A DNA stretch of 64,000 nucleotides from Mastigias papua. Its lineage: Eukaryota; Cnidaria; Scyphozoa; Rhizostomeae; Mastigiidae. Positions 26,930-37,019 of the stretch are shown piece after piece (within the stretch, counting starts at the first letter, position 1; each line of letters begins with the position of its first letter). The stretch is from contig OZ025278.1 of assembly GCA_964019165.1 (NCBI GenBank), positions 7,616,028 to 7,680,027 on the forward strand, written 5' to 3'. The notes under the pieces are model-generated. The model did no database searches and was not told the origin of the DNA. It saw nothing but the letters and a program-made list of their open reading frames with translations. The position numbers and the translations under genes are program-made.

Positions 26930-27540
26930 TAGATTTTTTGCAAATATCTCATTTCTGGATTATGTATGCTAGGTGCAGGGGGTCTGGCGACATTTATCCT
27001 TTTGGAAGGAACATGTCTAGTGATCGCTTCAAGCAGCAGCTGGTTGAATATGGACAATTTTTCATTGGGATCTTCAATGGAATAGACAAGGCAGAGTGGA
27101 AGCTGACTTACGTCGCGCACAAGAGATTGATGGTCAAATGATGTTTCACCTCGTATCAGTTTGTAGAGTGGCTCGTATCTTTGAACTCTTACATTTATCA
27201 GGGCGTATTGTCCATAGTGATCACTAATACCAAAGCAAAAATTCTGTGAATTTTATTAAGCTTGGATGGCTTATTAGTATGTGGTCGATTAAAGGGGACG
27301 TATTTTGGTTGACCCTTGTTTGAGCCTTAACCATTTGTACGAGATTGAACTGGTCAATCATGCTAAGGTATTTACGACACTTTGTGTCCTCATGAGACAT
27401 CAAATTAATGTTTGTGTGCCTGCTATTAAGACTGGCCCATCCCATGTAGACTTGACGTAAGCAATTGTTTCCTCAAGTTTCTCAAACCAATCATTTAAAG
27501 GTAGTAGCTTCTCGGAGTGATAAATGACCCTTGGCAAAAG
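26930..27540 (-). pseudogene. LINE endonuclease-domain fragment
   Basis: The minus-strand frame 27445-27224 reads NINLMSHEDTKCRKYLSMIDQFNL, then SPLIDHILISHPSLIKF. This is the C-terminal half of an APE-type LINE endonuclease (DFN-like and LIDHI motifs). Frame 27120 to about 26932 carries the linker that follows (DPNEKLSIFNQLLLEAITRHVP). It is cut at the left by the MITE at 26665-26929. It may be the 5' part of the same family as the RT at 19.9-21.3 kb. Confidence 0.72.
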
Positions 27541-27619
27541 CCGACTTTTTTATTTGTCCCGGTAGCTCAATCAATAAGTGTTCTAAGTCATAAGCCTTGT
27601 TTTCAATTCAAGAAAAGAT

Positions 27620-27890
27620 TCAAAAACTGCAAATGAAAACGAAAGAAATCGGCTAGAAGTAACAATCGTTGGAGACTCTCAAATGAATCGGCTAGATGAA
27701 TTGAAGCTATGTAATGACTACCGAAAAGTGGAGAAGAAAGCCAAAGGAGGAATGAAAATGAAAGATATTGCCAATAAAGTTGGAGTTTCCAACAGTGATG
27801 TGATCATCGTGCACGCGGGAACGTGTGAAATCAAGAACAAAACACCCGAGGAACTCCGAGACGAAATCGTTACAGCTCTGCCTGACCCTG
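27620..27890 (+). pseudogene. SGNH/GDSL-like fragment of a LINE first ORF
   Basis: The plus-strand frame reads VTIVGDSQMNRLDELK, then KGGMKMKDIANKVG and SDVIIVHAGTCEIKNKTPEEL. The GDSQ box and the later VIIVHAGT box match blocks I and III of SGNH hydrolases, which occur in the first ORF of some CR1-like LINEs. The catalytic Ser fits GDS. The frame stays open only to about 27979 and the C-terminal Asp/His block is not seen. Fragment. Confidence 0.5.
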
Positions 27891-27979
27891 ACTGTCGCAC
27901 AGGGCGTGGCATTTGTGACCACGCCCTTACGATATTTGTACACTACCTTCCGTTACATGGAATACATGACAATGCATGA

Positions 27980-29830
27980 TTCTACTAAGTGTTTGATTTA
28001 TCTATTCAACACTATCAATAACAATTTGGGACCATAGAATAAGTAGAGTCACTCCTATATAGATAGAGGTTCTAGAGTCAGGGTTCTATTCAAACTTTGG
28101 ACTTTTCAACAATACAAACTATGATTGAGCGCCCATGAAAATAAATAAACAATCAATCAGTCAGGGCTTTTCCCTGACTACTTCATGAATGATCAGCATT
28201 AGGATACAGGTTCTGTTTGCATCTTTCCCAATAGTCTGACATGCCATACCCCAGCATTGCCAGGAAATGCATTCCTAGTATTCTATATTATGGTTCCTCT
28301 TCACTCTGCATCATCAACAATTACCAAAGCATGCAGGTCAAGAGCAGTCAGGAATAAGGAGATTGAGAATTGATATTGTATGAAAGTAGGAAAGGCAATC
28401 CAGATCAGTGAACTATGATATGATAATGCAATTTTATGTGCAATTATGTATGTTCCATAATAAATGGAAACTAAGAAGTAATAAACATATTGATTTGACT
28501 AGAAATTGCCACCAATACAAAACAACAAAAATAGTGATCTAGTGATAGTGACTAGTAACTTCATTTACCATGATGAAGGTAAAGATGCAATGGTAAATTG
28601 CTGGGATAATGATGCAAAGAAGTAACAAATATTTGTATTTGCTGCAAAATAATTAACATGTAAATAAAGTTCTGCAGATGTAAATACTCTGAGAAGAATG
28701 TATGCATCTTCATTGCCAGTTACTGCTAGTGAGCATGCCATATAATCAGAATCCACAGGATATAGCCCTAACCAAGAATTAAATTATGGAAATATAAACT
28801 TAATTCATTTCTACTGCAACCAGTTCTAATCTACCAAACAATTTCAATCACTAGTGAGAAACATTGTTATTGACTATCACATCTTCTTCCAGTACCAAGG
28901 AGGCTTAAAATGCAATGTAGATGACTGTGATATCAACCACTCCCTGGTAATTCTGAGCAATACCTAATACTATTTTAACTAAGGAAAGGAGGACACAAAT
29001 ACTTGAATTTATTTTAATTCAAATTGAAGATATGTTTTTACTTAAAAGATTTTGCGGAATAGACATTGGCATTAACCTTCCTATTTGCTAAATGATATAA
29101 GTGCAAATAATTTATTTCACAAGTTTCGCTACCTTCATTCAGGTTGAACTTGTAGTTCGGACTATAATAGTTTTTCTTGCCCTTTCATAACTTTTCTAGC
29201 CACAAATTCAAGTTTAGTTCTGCAGAAAGAATTGATCTACTTTTGGGGGGAAAATTCGAAAGAGTAACTAAAGCAACAGAAAGAATGTCATGTTTCAATT
29301 GATAAAGAAGGCTTGTAAAACAATAAAAGTGTCTTGAAAGATGAATATTGCAGTCTTGCCATGTAGCCCAAGAAAAGCCCTTCCCCACCGTGTTATGGTC
29401 TAACAGTTGCTATGATCTCTACATCCCGCTCTGTGTCATCGTATTCTTTCCCTTGGGGTAAGCCAGTAGCAATTTCTGTAAATAGTCTTAACTCTAATTT
29501 GTAACTATACCTGGCTGAATAAACTGCTTACTTGGCCCGAACAGTCACCTGCGATCTTATGACTTTAGGTAGCAATAAATCTGCAGACTAGTAGTTCACA
29601 AGGCCTAAGCGCTCGTCGCAAGAGAGGGGTTTAATATCACCCAAAGACATTTTTCCTCCATTACCAATAGCTCCAAATTGGAGAAATCTCATGTCAAGGT
29701 CTCTAATCGTTTGAGCACATTTCCAATGTCAGAAATAACAACTAAGTTCTTTCGAAATATCGTAGATCACTGACTTTGCTCGCGGAACAGAGAAGTATTG
29801 TTGTTGCCGTTGAATTTCGTGCTGCGGAGC
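27980..29830. other. Anonymous AT-rich stretch
   Basis: No recognised coding sequence, TIR pair or long repeat. Confidence 0.6.
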
Positions 29831-29875
29831 GAGGGCTAAAACTAATCCAAAGCAACTTTCGCACAACTTCGCACA

Positions 29876-30035
29876 ACTGTCACACAATGTCAGAAAACAA
29901 TGTAACTTCTCCTGTGCACAGGCCTGTTACTGCGGGACAACTTTCTCCAAACTGTCGCACAATGTCAGAAAACAATGTAATTTCTCCTGTGCACAGGCCT
30001 GTTACTGCGGGACAACTTTCGCCAAACTGTCGCCA
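29876..30035. repeat. 75-bp tandem repeat, two copies
   Basis: The block containing AATGTCAGAAAACAATGTAA and CTCCTGTGCACAGGCCTGTT occurs twice with a 75-bp period and three or so mismatches. The flanks add more CACAACTGTC-type words. A short palindrome, CTGTCGCA...TGCGACAG, lies at about 30308-30335. Possibly the interior of a MITE whose ends I could not define. Confidence 0.7.
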
Positions 30036-30354
30036 AACTTTAGCTTTTCATCGTGGATTTTGCAACCTCTGCGTAGCAACTTTGGCACTTACAGCCAGTG
30101 CTCACAGCACAGGGGTCACTGATCAGTGACAGGGGGAGGGAAAATGGTTCTGAGTAATGAATTATCTTGGTAATTTGCTCTCAAAATAATATCTGGAGTT
30201 GCACAATTTAGAAATCAACAAAGTCAATAAGCTTACTAGTTACTATTACTGATAGGAGTCAGGATAAAGCTGATATACAGGCCTAAAACATAAATTTCAA
30301 ATTCTGACTGTCGCATGTGCGTTCTGTGCGACAGTCTGGATCCGCCCTTGAACT

Positions 30355-31037
30355 GTCGTTCCCAAATTGCATTTCCTAGCATTTTACGACGGAAAGACAA
30401 TGAGGAAAGTGATTGGCTTCATGCTAGGTAAATTGGTGGAAAGGGATCAAGATGATAAAAGGAAGGGGCGTGCAAAAGGAGGAAACAGAAGAAGACCGAA
30501 CTTGAAGAGAGAAATTAAGGAATCACGTCAGATTGTAGCGGAATTGAGCAATGAGCTGCACAGAAGGAGAAAACGGAGAAAAGCAACCAATAAAGAAAAG
30601 GCGATCATTAAAGAATTGAGAGTCTTGATTGAGAAAGATGCAACTAACTATAACCTGAGGAATGCGAGGGAGCAGTGGTTAGAAAGATTGAGATACAAAA
30701 CGATAAAGTTGGCAAAATGCGAAGAAAAACGGAGAAGGAAGCAAGACAACATCGAATTTCAACGAGACCATAAAGGATTTATCAAAACACTTGAAGGAGA
30801 CAAGACGCATGAAGGAGAAATGCCAGGAATAGAAAGTTTGTTGAGTTTTGGGCAGTTATATGGGAGAAAGAAGAAAGAACACCAAACATGCCTTGGATGG
30901 AACACATATAAGGAGACAATTAAATGAGAAGGTAAATCGAGCTAATGAGTTCAACATCATTCTTGAAAAAGTGAAGAAGGAACTCTCAAAGAGGAAAGGA
31001 TGGACAGCACCTGGAATAAACGGAGTACAAACTATTG
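30355..31037 (+). pseudogene. R2-like LINE alpha, N-terminal segment
   Basis: Frame 30367-30927 encodes a very basic, Arg/Lys-rich helical region (LKREIKESRQIVAELSNELH, EQWLERLRYKTIKLAKCEEK, QRDHKGFIKTLEGDKTHEGE). It ends in a frame break, and 30930-31033 continues to the start of the RT (KRKGWTAPGINGVQ). The BEL/Pao element begins at 31038, inside the RT fingers. The family is recalled from cnidarian R2-like LINEs with a C-terminal RLE. No upstream zinc finger is visible, so it may be 5'-truncated. Confidence 0.8.
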
Positions 31038-31244
31038 TGACGTGAAGACTCAGTAGGTTCACTACTCCCCGGTTTTCGTTTCTTTTGTTTTGTTAATTCA
31101 TGTTACGTTAATTATTGAGTTGAGACCACGTGACTGGTAGGAGTCGCGAGGTCGGAGTTGAAGAGGAAAACGTGTTATTTGAAAAAACCAAACAACCTAG
31201 AGAGTTTTATTGTCGATGCAACCTATCTCAACGCGTTCGCGATA
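31038..31244 (+). repeat. BEL/Pao 5' LTR
   Basis: Starts TGACGTGAAGACTCAG and ends near TTCGCGATA. About 90% identical to 36810-37015 by eye, so the insertion is not recent. The boundary is uncertain by two bases, because TG precedes it in both LTR contexts. Confidence 0.85.
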
Positions 31245-31245
31245 A

Positions 31246-31265
31246 GGTGGCACCCCAGACGGGAT
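31246..31265 (+). promoter_or_regulatory. Putative primer-binding site of the BEL element
   Basis: TGGCACCCCAGACGGGA lies 3 bp after the LTR. Its first three bases complement the CCA tail of a tRNA, as expected for minus-strand priming. The tRNA species is not determined. Confidence 0.6.
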
Positions 31266-31361
31266 ACAGTACCAACCGTGATTGGAATTCATCCGACTGA
31301 CCAGGGAAGATTCAGAAAACAAGGATAATTTATCGAAAAAGTCACAGGGAAGTTAGGCCTG

Positions 31362-32328
31362 TTGACTTTGATAGAAGGAGAAGCGCGAGTCGCTCTAAAT
31401 ACGAAAGATCGTAAAGGGATAGAAAGACACATCAAAATTTACGAATCGAAAATAGAGGAGGGTTTTGAACTGAAAACTAAATTACAAAAACTGAAGTTAG
31501 AAGAAGGAGAAGAGCTAAATGAAATCAAAGCGTGGAGTAGCAAAATCAACAATGAAATACAGAAATTTAATCAAATCATAGAAGAACTACAGCAGTTCGT
31601 CAAGGAGATCAAATCAAGCGAGGGGAAAGAAGAGGAACGAGAGCTCCTGTTATCAAAGCAAAGACAGCACGAGATGGAAACAGAGCTGGAGAAAGCCAGG
31701 TATGAGCAAATGATTAAATTTGAGAAAAAACTAGGTGAATGTAAGGCAAATTCTAATCCTATTGTGAGTCAATCAACTAATGCTAAACTTCCAAAACTAG
31801 TTATTTCCGGAATGAGCCCATCTTCCATACATATTGAATTTCGCTCATTGTCTCCGGATATAGGCGGGAGTATTGGTAAAGGTTCTTCAAGTTTCAAGGC
31901 ACAAATTTGGACTGGTATAGATTTTTGAACCAGTTCCAGGCTGAAATAGATAATGCAAGTATAGATTCCGTAACCAAATTTTCTTATTTGAAAGAATTAC
32001 TTTTGCCAAAAGTAAGGCTTAGCATAGACGGCTTTCCTCTTACCACAGAAGGTTACGAAAGAGCAAAGAAAATTTTAAATTCCACATATGGTAAATCAAG
32101 TGAAATAATAAACGTATGTGTACAAACATCACAACCTTACCATTGATCAAAGGGGGGAATGCTGCAAAAATTCAAGGATTCTATGGGAAACTACTAATAA
32201 GTGTACAGGCACTAGAATCCATGGGTAAATTAGGTGAAATTAAAGGAATAACGAGTGGAACGTTAGACAAGCTCGAGGGTATACATGCAGATTTAGTTCG
32301 TATTGATGATAACTGGCAGGAGTGGTGA
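31362..32328 (+). pseudogene. BEL/Pao gag, frameshifted
   Basis: Three frames in series: 31362-31928 (long coiled-coil, Glu/Lys-rich, ending PKLVISGMSPSSIHIEF), 31907-32146 (FLNQFQAEIDNASIDSVTKF, YLKELLLPKVRLSIDGFPLT) and 32116-32328 (KIQGFYGKLLISVQALESMG). The middle part is the DUF1759-type gag core typical of BEL elements. Overlap of the frames shows at least two frameshifts. Product: capsid-like structural protein. Confidence 0.82.
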
Positions 32329-32403
32329 TTCCCCAAATTAGTAAATGCTCTCAAACAATGGACCGAGCGGAATCCCAGTTCTCAAGATGATAAAGGGGGG
32401 GTT

Positions 32404-33288
32404 ATGAATTTCCCTGAAACAAACCATAATATACAGAAACGTGAAAAATTCTTTGAAGCAAGACAAGAATGGAGAAAAAAGGGTTGTGTCTATTGTGAGG
32501 GAGATGACCATAAATCAACAGAGTGCAGAAAGGTAATAGAAACATGCCATCGAAGGGAACATCGTAAGAAAAGGAGGCTGTGCTTTAATTGTACAGGAGC
32601 TAATCACAGAGCTGCTGAATGTGGAGTAAGAAGTGGTTGTCAACGTTGCGGGGCAAAACATCACACGTCTATTTGTGATAAAAGACAAGACCAGTTTTTG
32701 TTAGCCTCAGGAGAGCAAGGGGTAATATATACCATTGCCATCGTTACAGTCAACGGTGTAAGATGCAGAGCCTTGTTAGATACGGGAGCGGGTACCTCAT
32801 TTATCTCGGAAAAGCTGGTGAGTATCCTTGGAAAGCGGCCAATTTTGAAGCAGAACAGACAGATAGATATGATGCTAAGCACAGTCAACAAGAAGATTGA
32901 AATTTACCAAGTAGAAATCCAAAATCTAAAAGGAGATTTCAAACTGGAAGTGGAAGCAAGTAAAGTTGACAGAGAAGAACTATTATCAGTGAAAAACCCA
33001 AAGTACCAACTTGTCGTAAAGAAGTACAAGCACCTTCATACAGTTACGATGAATGATATAAGTGAAAAAACAGAGCTTCTTATTCACCTTATCCTGGGAG
33101 CATCGGAATATGCAAAGATCAAAACAAGCACAAATCCATGTGCGGGAAAGCCAGGAGAACCGTTAGCAGAGTACACAAAGTTTGGATGGACAATAATTTC
33201 TCCAGGTGATGAAATAGAGATCGGAAAGCTCCTTTTTGCAAAATCAGGACTGTTGACTATGCGAAGTTGTGTAGCTTGGACGTCTTAG
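32404..33288 (+). pseudogene. BEL/Pao zinc knuckles and aspartic protease
   Basis: A 294-residue frame. The N-terminal third has Cys/His clusters (CVYCEGDDHKSTEC, LCFNCTGANHRAAEC, CQRCGAKHHTSIC), then the protease with active-site LLDTGAGTSFI, and a later TKFGWTIISPG block leading toward RT. The frame shifts by one at about 33270-33290, where RT continues. The catalytic DTGAG is intact. Confidence 0.85.
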
Positions 33289-34276
33289 GACTGAAGGATG
33301 CTGATGATGAAAACCAAAGCTCTACCTTTGAAGAATTCAATGACCAGCTAGAAAGGAAACTAGAAGGATTCTATGAAACAGGCTTGATGTGGAAAAGTGG
33401 AGAAACTGAACTACCTAACAACAGATTAGGAAGTTTAGCAAGATTAGGAAAGCTTGTGCAAAAACTAGAAAAGAACCCAGAGCTGTTCAGTGCTTATGAT
33501 AAGATCATGAAAGATCAAGAAGCAGAAGGAATCATAGAGGAAGCGAATGGTGAGTGGCAAGGGAAGGTGTTCTACTTACCACATAGACCAGTCATCAGAG
33601 AGAAGGCAGAGACCACAAAGATCAGAATAGTTTATTTTGCTTCTGCAAGAGAGAACAATGAAGCAAGTTCGTTAAATGAATGTATAGAAACTGGGTCGCC
33701 TTTACAGAACATGATATGGGGCATAATGACAAGAAACAGGCTGCGACCCATAACAGTAGCAGGAGATCTAAAGCAGGCATTTTGCAAATAAGAGAACGAG
33801 AATCAGATCGTGATGCATTACGCTTTCATTGGCTCAAGGATAAAGACAAGGGTAAAATAGATACTTAAAGATTTACAAGAGTAATTTTTGGGTTAAACCA
33901 GTCCCCTTTTCTACTGGGAGGGACAATAGAACATCATTTGCGCAATGAAGAAGAGATAAACTCAAAAGCAGTAGAAGAAATTCGGAAAAGTATTAATGTT
34001 GATGATGTCATTCTCTCGGGAGAAACATTTACGAAAGTCAAAATTCTGAAAATGGAATCAGTAAAGATATTTGAACGAGCTGGCTTCCAGCTACACAAGT
34101 GGCACAGCAATGTGAAAGAACTGGGGGAAGATCAGCAAAATGAAAATGTCCTAAGTAAAGCAGATGATGAGAGCTATGCAAAGCAACAGTTAGGTGACAA
34201 AAAGTATGGGGCGAAATTACTAGGCCTAAAATGGGACAAGCACAGAGACACTTTAGCAATTACATTTCCAGCATAG
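33267..34276 (+). pseudogene. BEL/Pao reverse transcriptase, broken
   Basis: 33267-33791 gives fingers and the first catalytic region (TKIRIVYFASARENNEASSLNECI, TVAGDLKQAF). A stop follows, and 33791-33868 carries RDALRFHWLKDKD in another frame. After a further break comes RVIFGLNQSPFLLG, and 33938-34276 contains the second box as NVDDVILSGE (the usual YVDD with Y changed to N). Multiple stops and frame changes. Confidence 0.82.
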
Positions 34277-34303
34277 CAAGCAAAGTACACAAGAAGAGCT
34301 ATT

Positions 34304-34954
34304 TTGCAAAGAGTCGCCTCAATATATGATCCATTAGGCATAGTGTCGCCTGTAACACTTGAAGGAAAACTGATATACCGGAAGGCATGTGACGCAAAAG
34401 TGCCATGGGACCAAAAACTACCAAATGAATTGTTAAATGAGTTCAAGAACTGGGAAAATTCCTTACCAGATGAAATAGAAGTACCAAGATCCATAGCTAA
34501 GTATTCGGAGAGAGTTGAATCAATAGTTTTGCAAGGGTTTGGTGATGCTAGTAAACATGGCATTTCAGCTGCAGTTTATACCATCGCTCATCAGAAGTCA
34601 GGGAGCAATGTAAAGCTGTTGGTTGCAAAATCACGACTGGCAAAAAAGGACCTGTCTATCCCAAGATTAGAACTCGTTGCCGGCCATCTCGTAGCAAATA
34701 TGCTTGAATCTACAAGTACAGCACTTGTGGGTATACGCATTTCGGGAGGTTATGCATGGCTGGATAGTTCTGTCGCGCTGTATTGGATAGAAGGCAAGAC
34801 ACAATACAAGCAGTCTGTTCGCAACAGGGTAAAGGAAATCCAAAGGAAAAGCTTTATCAAATGTAAACATGTACCAAGTGGAGAGAAATCTGCTGACATT
34901 GGGAGCAGGGGATGCAAGGCCAATAAATACAAACTCGCTAGTTTGAAGGGCTAA
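34304..34954 (+). pseudogene. BEL/Pao RNase H and connection
   Basis: A 216-residue frame: RVASIYDPLGIVSPVTLEGK (conserved BEL/Pao connection), FGDASKHGISAAVYT (RNase H first Asp), LPRLELVAG-like PRLELVAGHLVANM (Glu) and AWLDSSVALYWI (Asp). It ends at a stop near 34952. A single in-frame stop separates it from the RT. Confidence 0.83.
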
Positions 34955-35190
34955 AGTGGTTACTAAACAAGGATACCTGGCCACAAGAAATAGAGATAAC
35001 TGCTAATGAAGACACTGAAAAGGAAGTAAGACCAGTCAAAGAACTTTTGAGAACAGCAAACGTGGAGATATGCGAAGTTGACCAGGATATTGAGACACAC
35101 AACTTTTCGAAAACAATGAGACTATTAGGCTGAATCAGAAGATTCAGTCATAATTGTCGAGTCCGAAAAGGAGAGAGAATATTAGGCCAA

Positions 35191-36129
35191 TTGACAACAC
35201 AAGATATTCAATCTCAAATAGAGCTAGTGATTTTGAGAGAACAGCGAATATTTGAAAATAACGAGAGACTTAAAAGTGACAGAGAAAGATTGAATTTACA
35301 GAAAAATGACAAAGGAATTTTTACCTGTAAGGGAAGGATCGAAGGAGACTATCCAGTGTACTTACCAGAAGGGTCACTTCCCACTGACAAGATAGTTTTA
35401 CACTGCCATCTGCAAACCTTACATGGGGGAGTTAGCATCACTATGACAGAAGTCAGGCGTAATTATTGGGTACCAAAACTTAGACAACGAGTAAAGAGCA
35501 TAAGACACCGATGTCATAGGTGCAAGAGATTTCACACTAAAGTGTTCAGCCAACCTCTCTTAGGGCTACTTCCAGAAGATAGAACAAAAGTTGTAAGACC
35601 CTTCGAAATTGTCGGGGTAGATTATGCGGGTCCTATAATCTATAGAGCTACTCCAAAATCACAAGGCAAAGCGTACATACTACTGATAGCCTGCAACCTT
35701 ACAAGAGGAATATATATAGATGTTGTGACAGAGATGACCACAGAAGAGTTCATGGCAAGATTGAAAGCATTCATAGCGAGAAGAGGCAGGCCAAAAGTTA
35801 TATATTCAGATAACGCGAGGACCTTTCAGGCAGCAGCTAGTAGGATAAAAAGAATCCTGCACAGTGAAAAGTTAAATGACCTTCTGGCAAGAAATGAAAT
35901 TAAGTGGAAGTTCAATTTAAGCAGAGCTTCTAGGTGGGGAGGTCAGTATGAAAGGCTTATTGGCATTGTCAAGCAATCATTATATAGAGTTACAGGAAAA
36001 GCCTTGTTAAAGTTGAAGGAGCTTAAAAAAGTACTAATGGATTTAGAGACCGCTTTTAATAATAGACCATTGAGTTACCCCAAACGCAGGATAATAGACT
36101 ATCTCAACACGTTCGCAATAATTGATTGA
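35191..36129 (+). pseudogene. BEL/Pao integrase, core domains intact, C-terminus cut
   Basis: A 312-residue frame with the zinc-binding HHCC region (HCHLQTLHGG, HRCHRCKRFH), then the DDE core: VGVDYAGPI (first Asp), IYSDNARTF (second Asp) and WGGQYERLIGIVK (Glu). The frame ends after NNRPLSYPK because of a 71-bp tandem duplication with filler at 36058-36156. The integrase C-terminal part resumes at 36158. Confidence 0.86.
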
Positions 36130-36156
36130 ATAATAGACCATTGAGTTACCCCAAAC
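36058..36156 (+). repeat. Tandem duplication with templated filler inside integrase
   Basis: The 28 bp at 36058-36085 recur at 36129-36156. The filler between them contains 33 bp (36098-36130) identical to 36993-37025, which is the end of the 3' LTR plus the flanking LINE DNA. The filler was therefore copied from this element's own 3' junction after insertion. Confidence 0.85.
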
Positions 36157-36157
36157 C

Positions 36158-36559
36158 ATGGAAGATGATGTAGAATTGCAGGAGCTCACCCCAAACTTGA
36201 TGATACGCGGAAGGAAGAATGCGCTATTGGATGAAGAGGTTCACACGCTTGATGGCAAGGACCTTAGAAAGAGGGCAAAGTATTTGGAAAAGTGCAAGAA
36301 TAATATCTGGAAGAGGTGGTCGGATACCTACTTAAAGTCGCTTAGGGAAAGGCATAACATGAAGCACCTGGGGAAAGAGAATGCCGTTAAAGAAGGCGAT
36401 GTTGTACTAATTAAGGGAGATGAAAGAAATCGTGGGAAATGGAATGTGGGGATTGTGGCACAACTTGTGGAAGGAAGAGATGGAGTTATTAGAGTTGCGA
36501 AACTGAGAACAAAGAAGACAGAAATTGAAAGGGCCATACAATTACTTTATCCACTTTAA
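36158..36559 (+). pseudogene. BEL/Pao integrase C-terminal domain
   Basis: A 133-residue frame: MEDDVELQELTPNLMIRGR, WKRWSDTYLKSLRERHNMKH and GDVVLIKGDERNRGKWNVG, the conserved DUF5641-like C-terminal domain of BEL integrases. It is separated from the core by the 71-bp duplication and is one base out of frame. 36560-36780 is non-coding with four imperfect GTGACACACAGTGTA-type repeats. Confidence 0.83.
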
Positions 36560-36567
36560 CTCATATG

Positions 36568-36660
36568 TGATGGTGACACACAGTGTATGGATGGTGACAC
36601 ACAGTGTAGGGACAGTGACACACAGGGTATGGATAGTAACACACAGTGTAAGGACCTTCC
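36568..36660 (+). repeat. Short tandem repeat before the BEL 3' LTR
   Basis: Four units of about 21-24 bp containing GTGACACACAGTGTA, the last two diverged (GTGACACACAGGGTA, GTAACACACAGTGTA). They lie in the 3' untranslated part of the BEL element. Confidence 0.75.
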
Positions 36661-36809
36661 ACTGGATCCAAAGGCCAAGGAATTCAACCCAAGAAGAAAG
36701 GCTGCCAAGATAGCAGAAGACAATGTGAAGCAAACCTTTTTGTATGAAGATGAACAATCGTGAAAGACTGATAATAACATTTAATATTTGGACATTAAAT
36801 GAGGGAGTG

Positions 36810-37015
36810 TGACGCGAAGACTCAGTAGGTTCACTACTCCCCGGCTTTCGTTTCTTTTGTTTTGTTAATTCATGTTACGTTAATTTTTTAGTTGAGACCA
36901 CGTGACTGGTAGGAGCTGCGAGGTCGGAATTGAAGAGAAAAACGTGTTATTGAAAAAACCTAAAAACCTAGAGAGTTTTATTGTCGATGCAAACTATCTC
37001 AACACGTTCGCAATA
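36810..37015 (+). repeat. BEL/Pao 3' LTR
   Basis: Matches the 5' LTR throughout; starts TGACGCGAAGACTCAG, preceded by the purine tract GAGGGAG. It ends at TTCGCAATA, followed by ATTG and then LINE alpha sequence. Confidence 0.87.
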
Positions 37016-37019
37016 ATTG

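Larger units (their letters stand above)
31038..37015 (+). mobile_element. BEL/Pao LTR retrotransposon, complete outline, inactive
   Basis: LTRs of about 206 bp (31038-31244 and 36810-37015) flank gag, protease, RT, RNase H and integrase, in the BEL/Pao order and family. A 4-bp ATTG occurs just outside both LTRs (31034-31037 and 37016-37019), consistent with a target duplication. Just inside the 5' LTR is a primer-binding-like TGGCACCCCAGACGGGA (complementary to a tRNA ending in CCA). A purine run (GAGGGAG) precedes the 3' LTR. Gag, protease/RT and RT frames are broken several times, so it is not autonomous. It interrupts LINE alpha. Confidence 0.9.

Noticed and set aside
31036..31037. LTR starting TGTGACG instead of TGACG
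   Set aside because: With TGTGACG no target duplication is found. Starting two bases later gives ATTG on both sides. The choice stays uncertain by two bases.
34174..34563. 129-residue minus-strand frame within BEL
   Set aside because: Antisense to the RT/RNase H junction of the BEL element; no motif.
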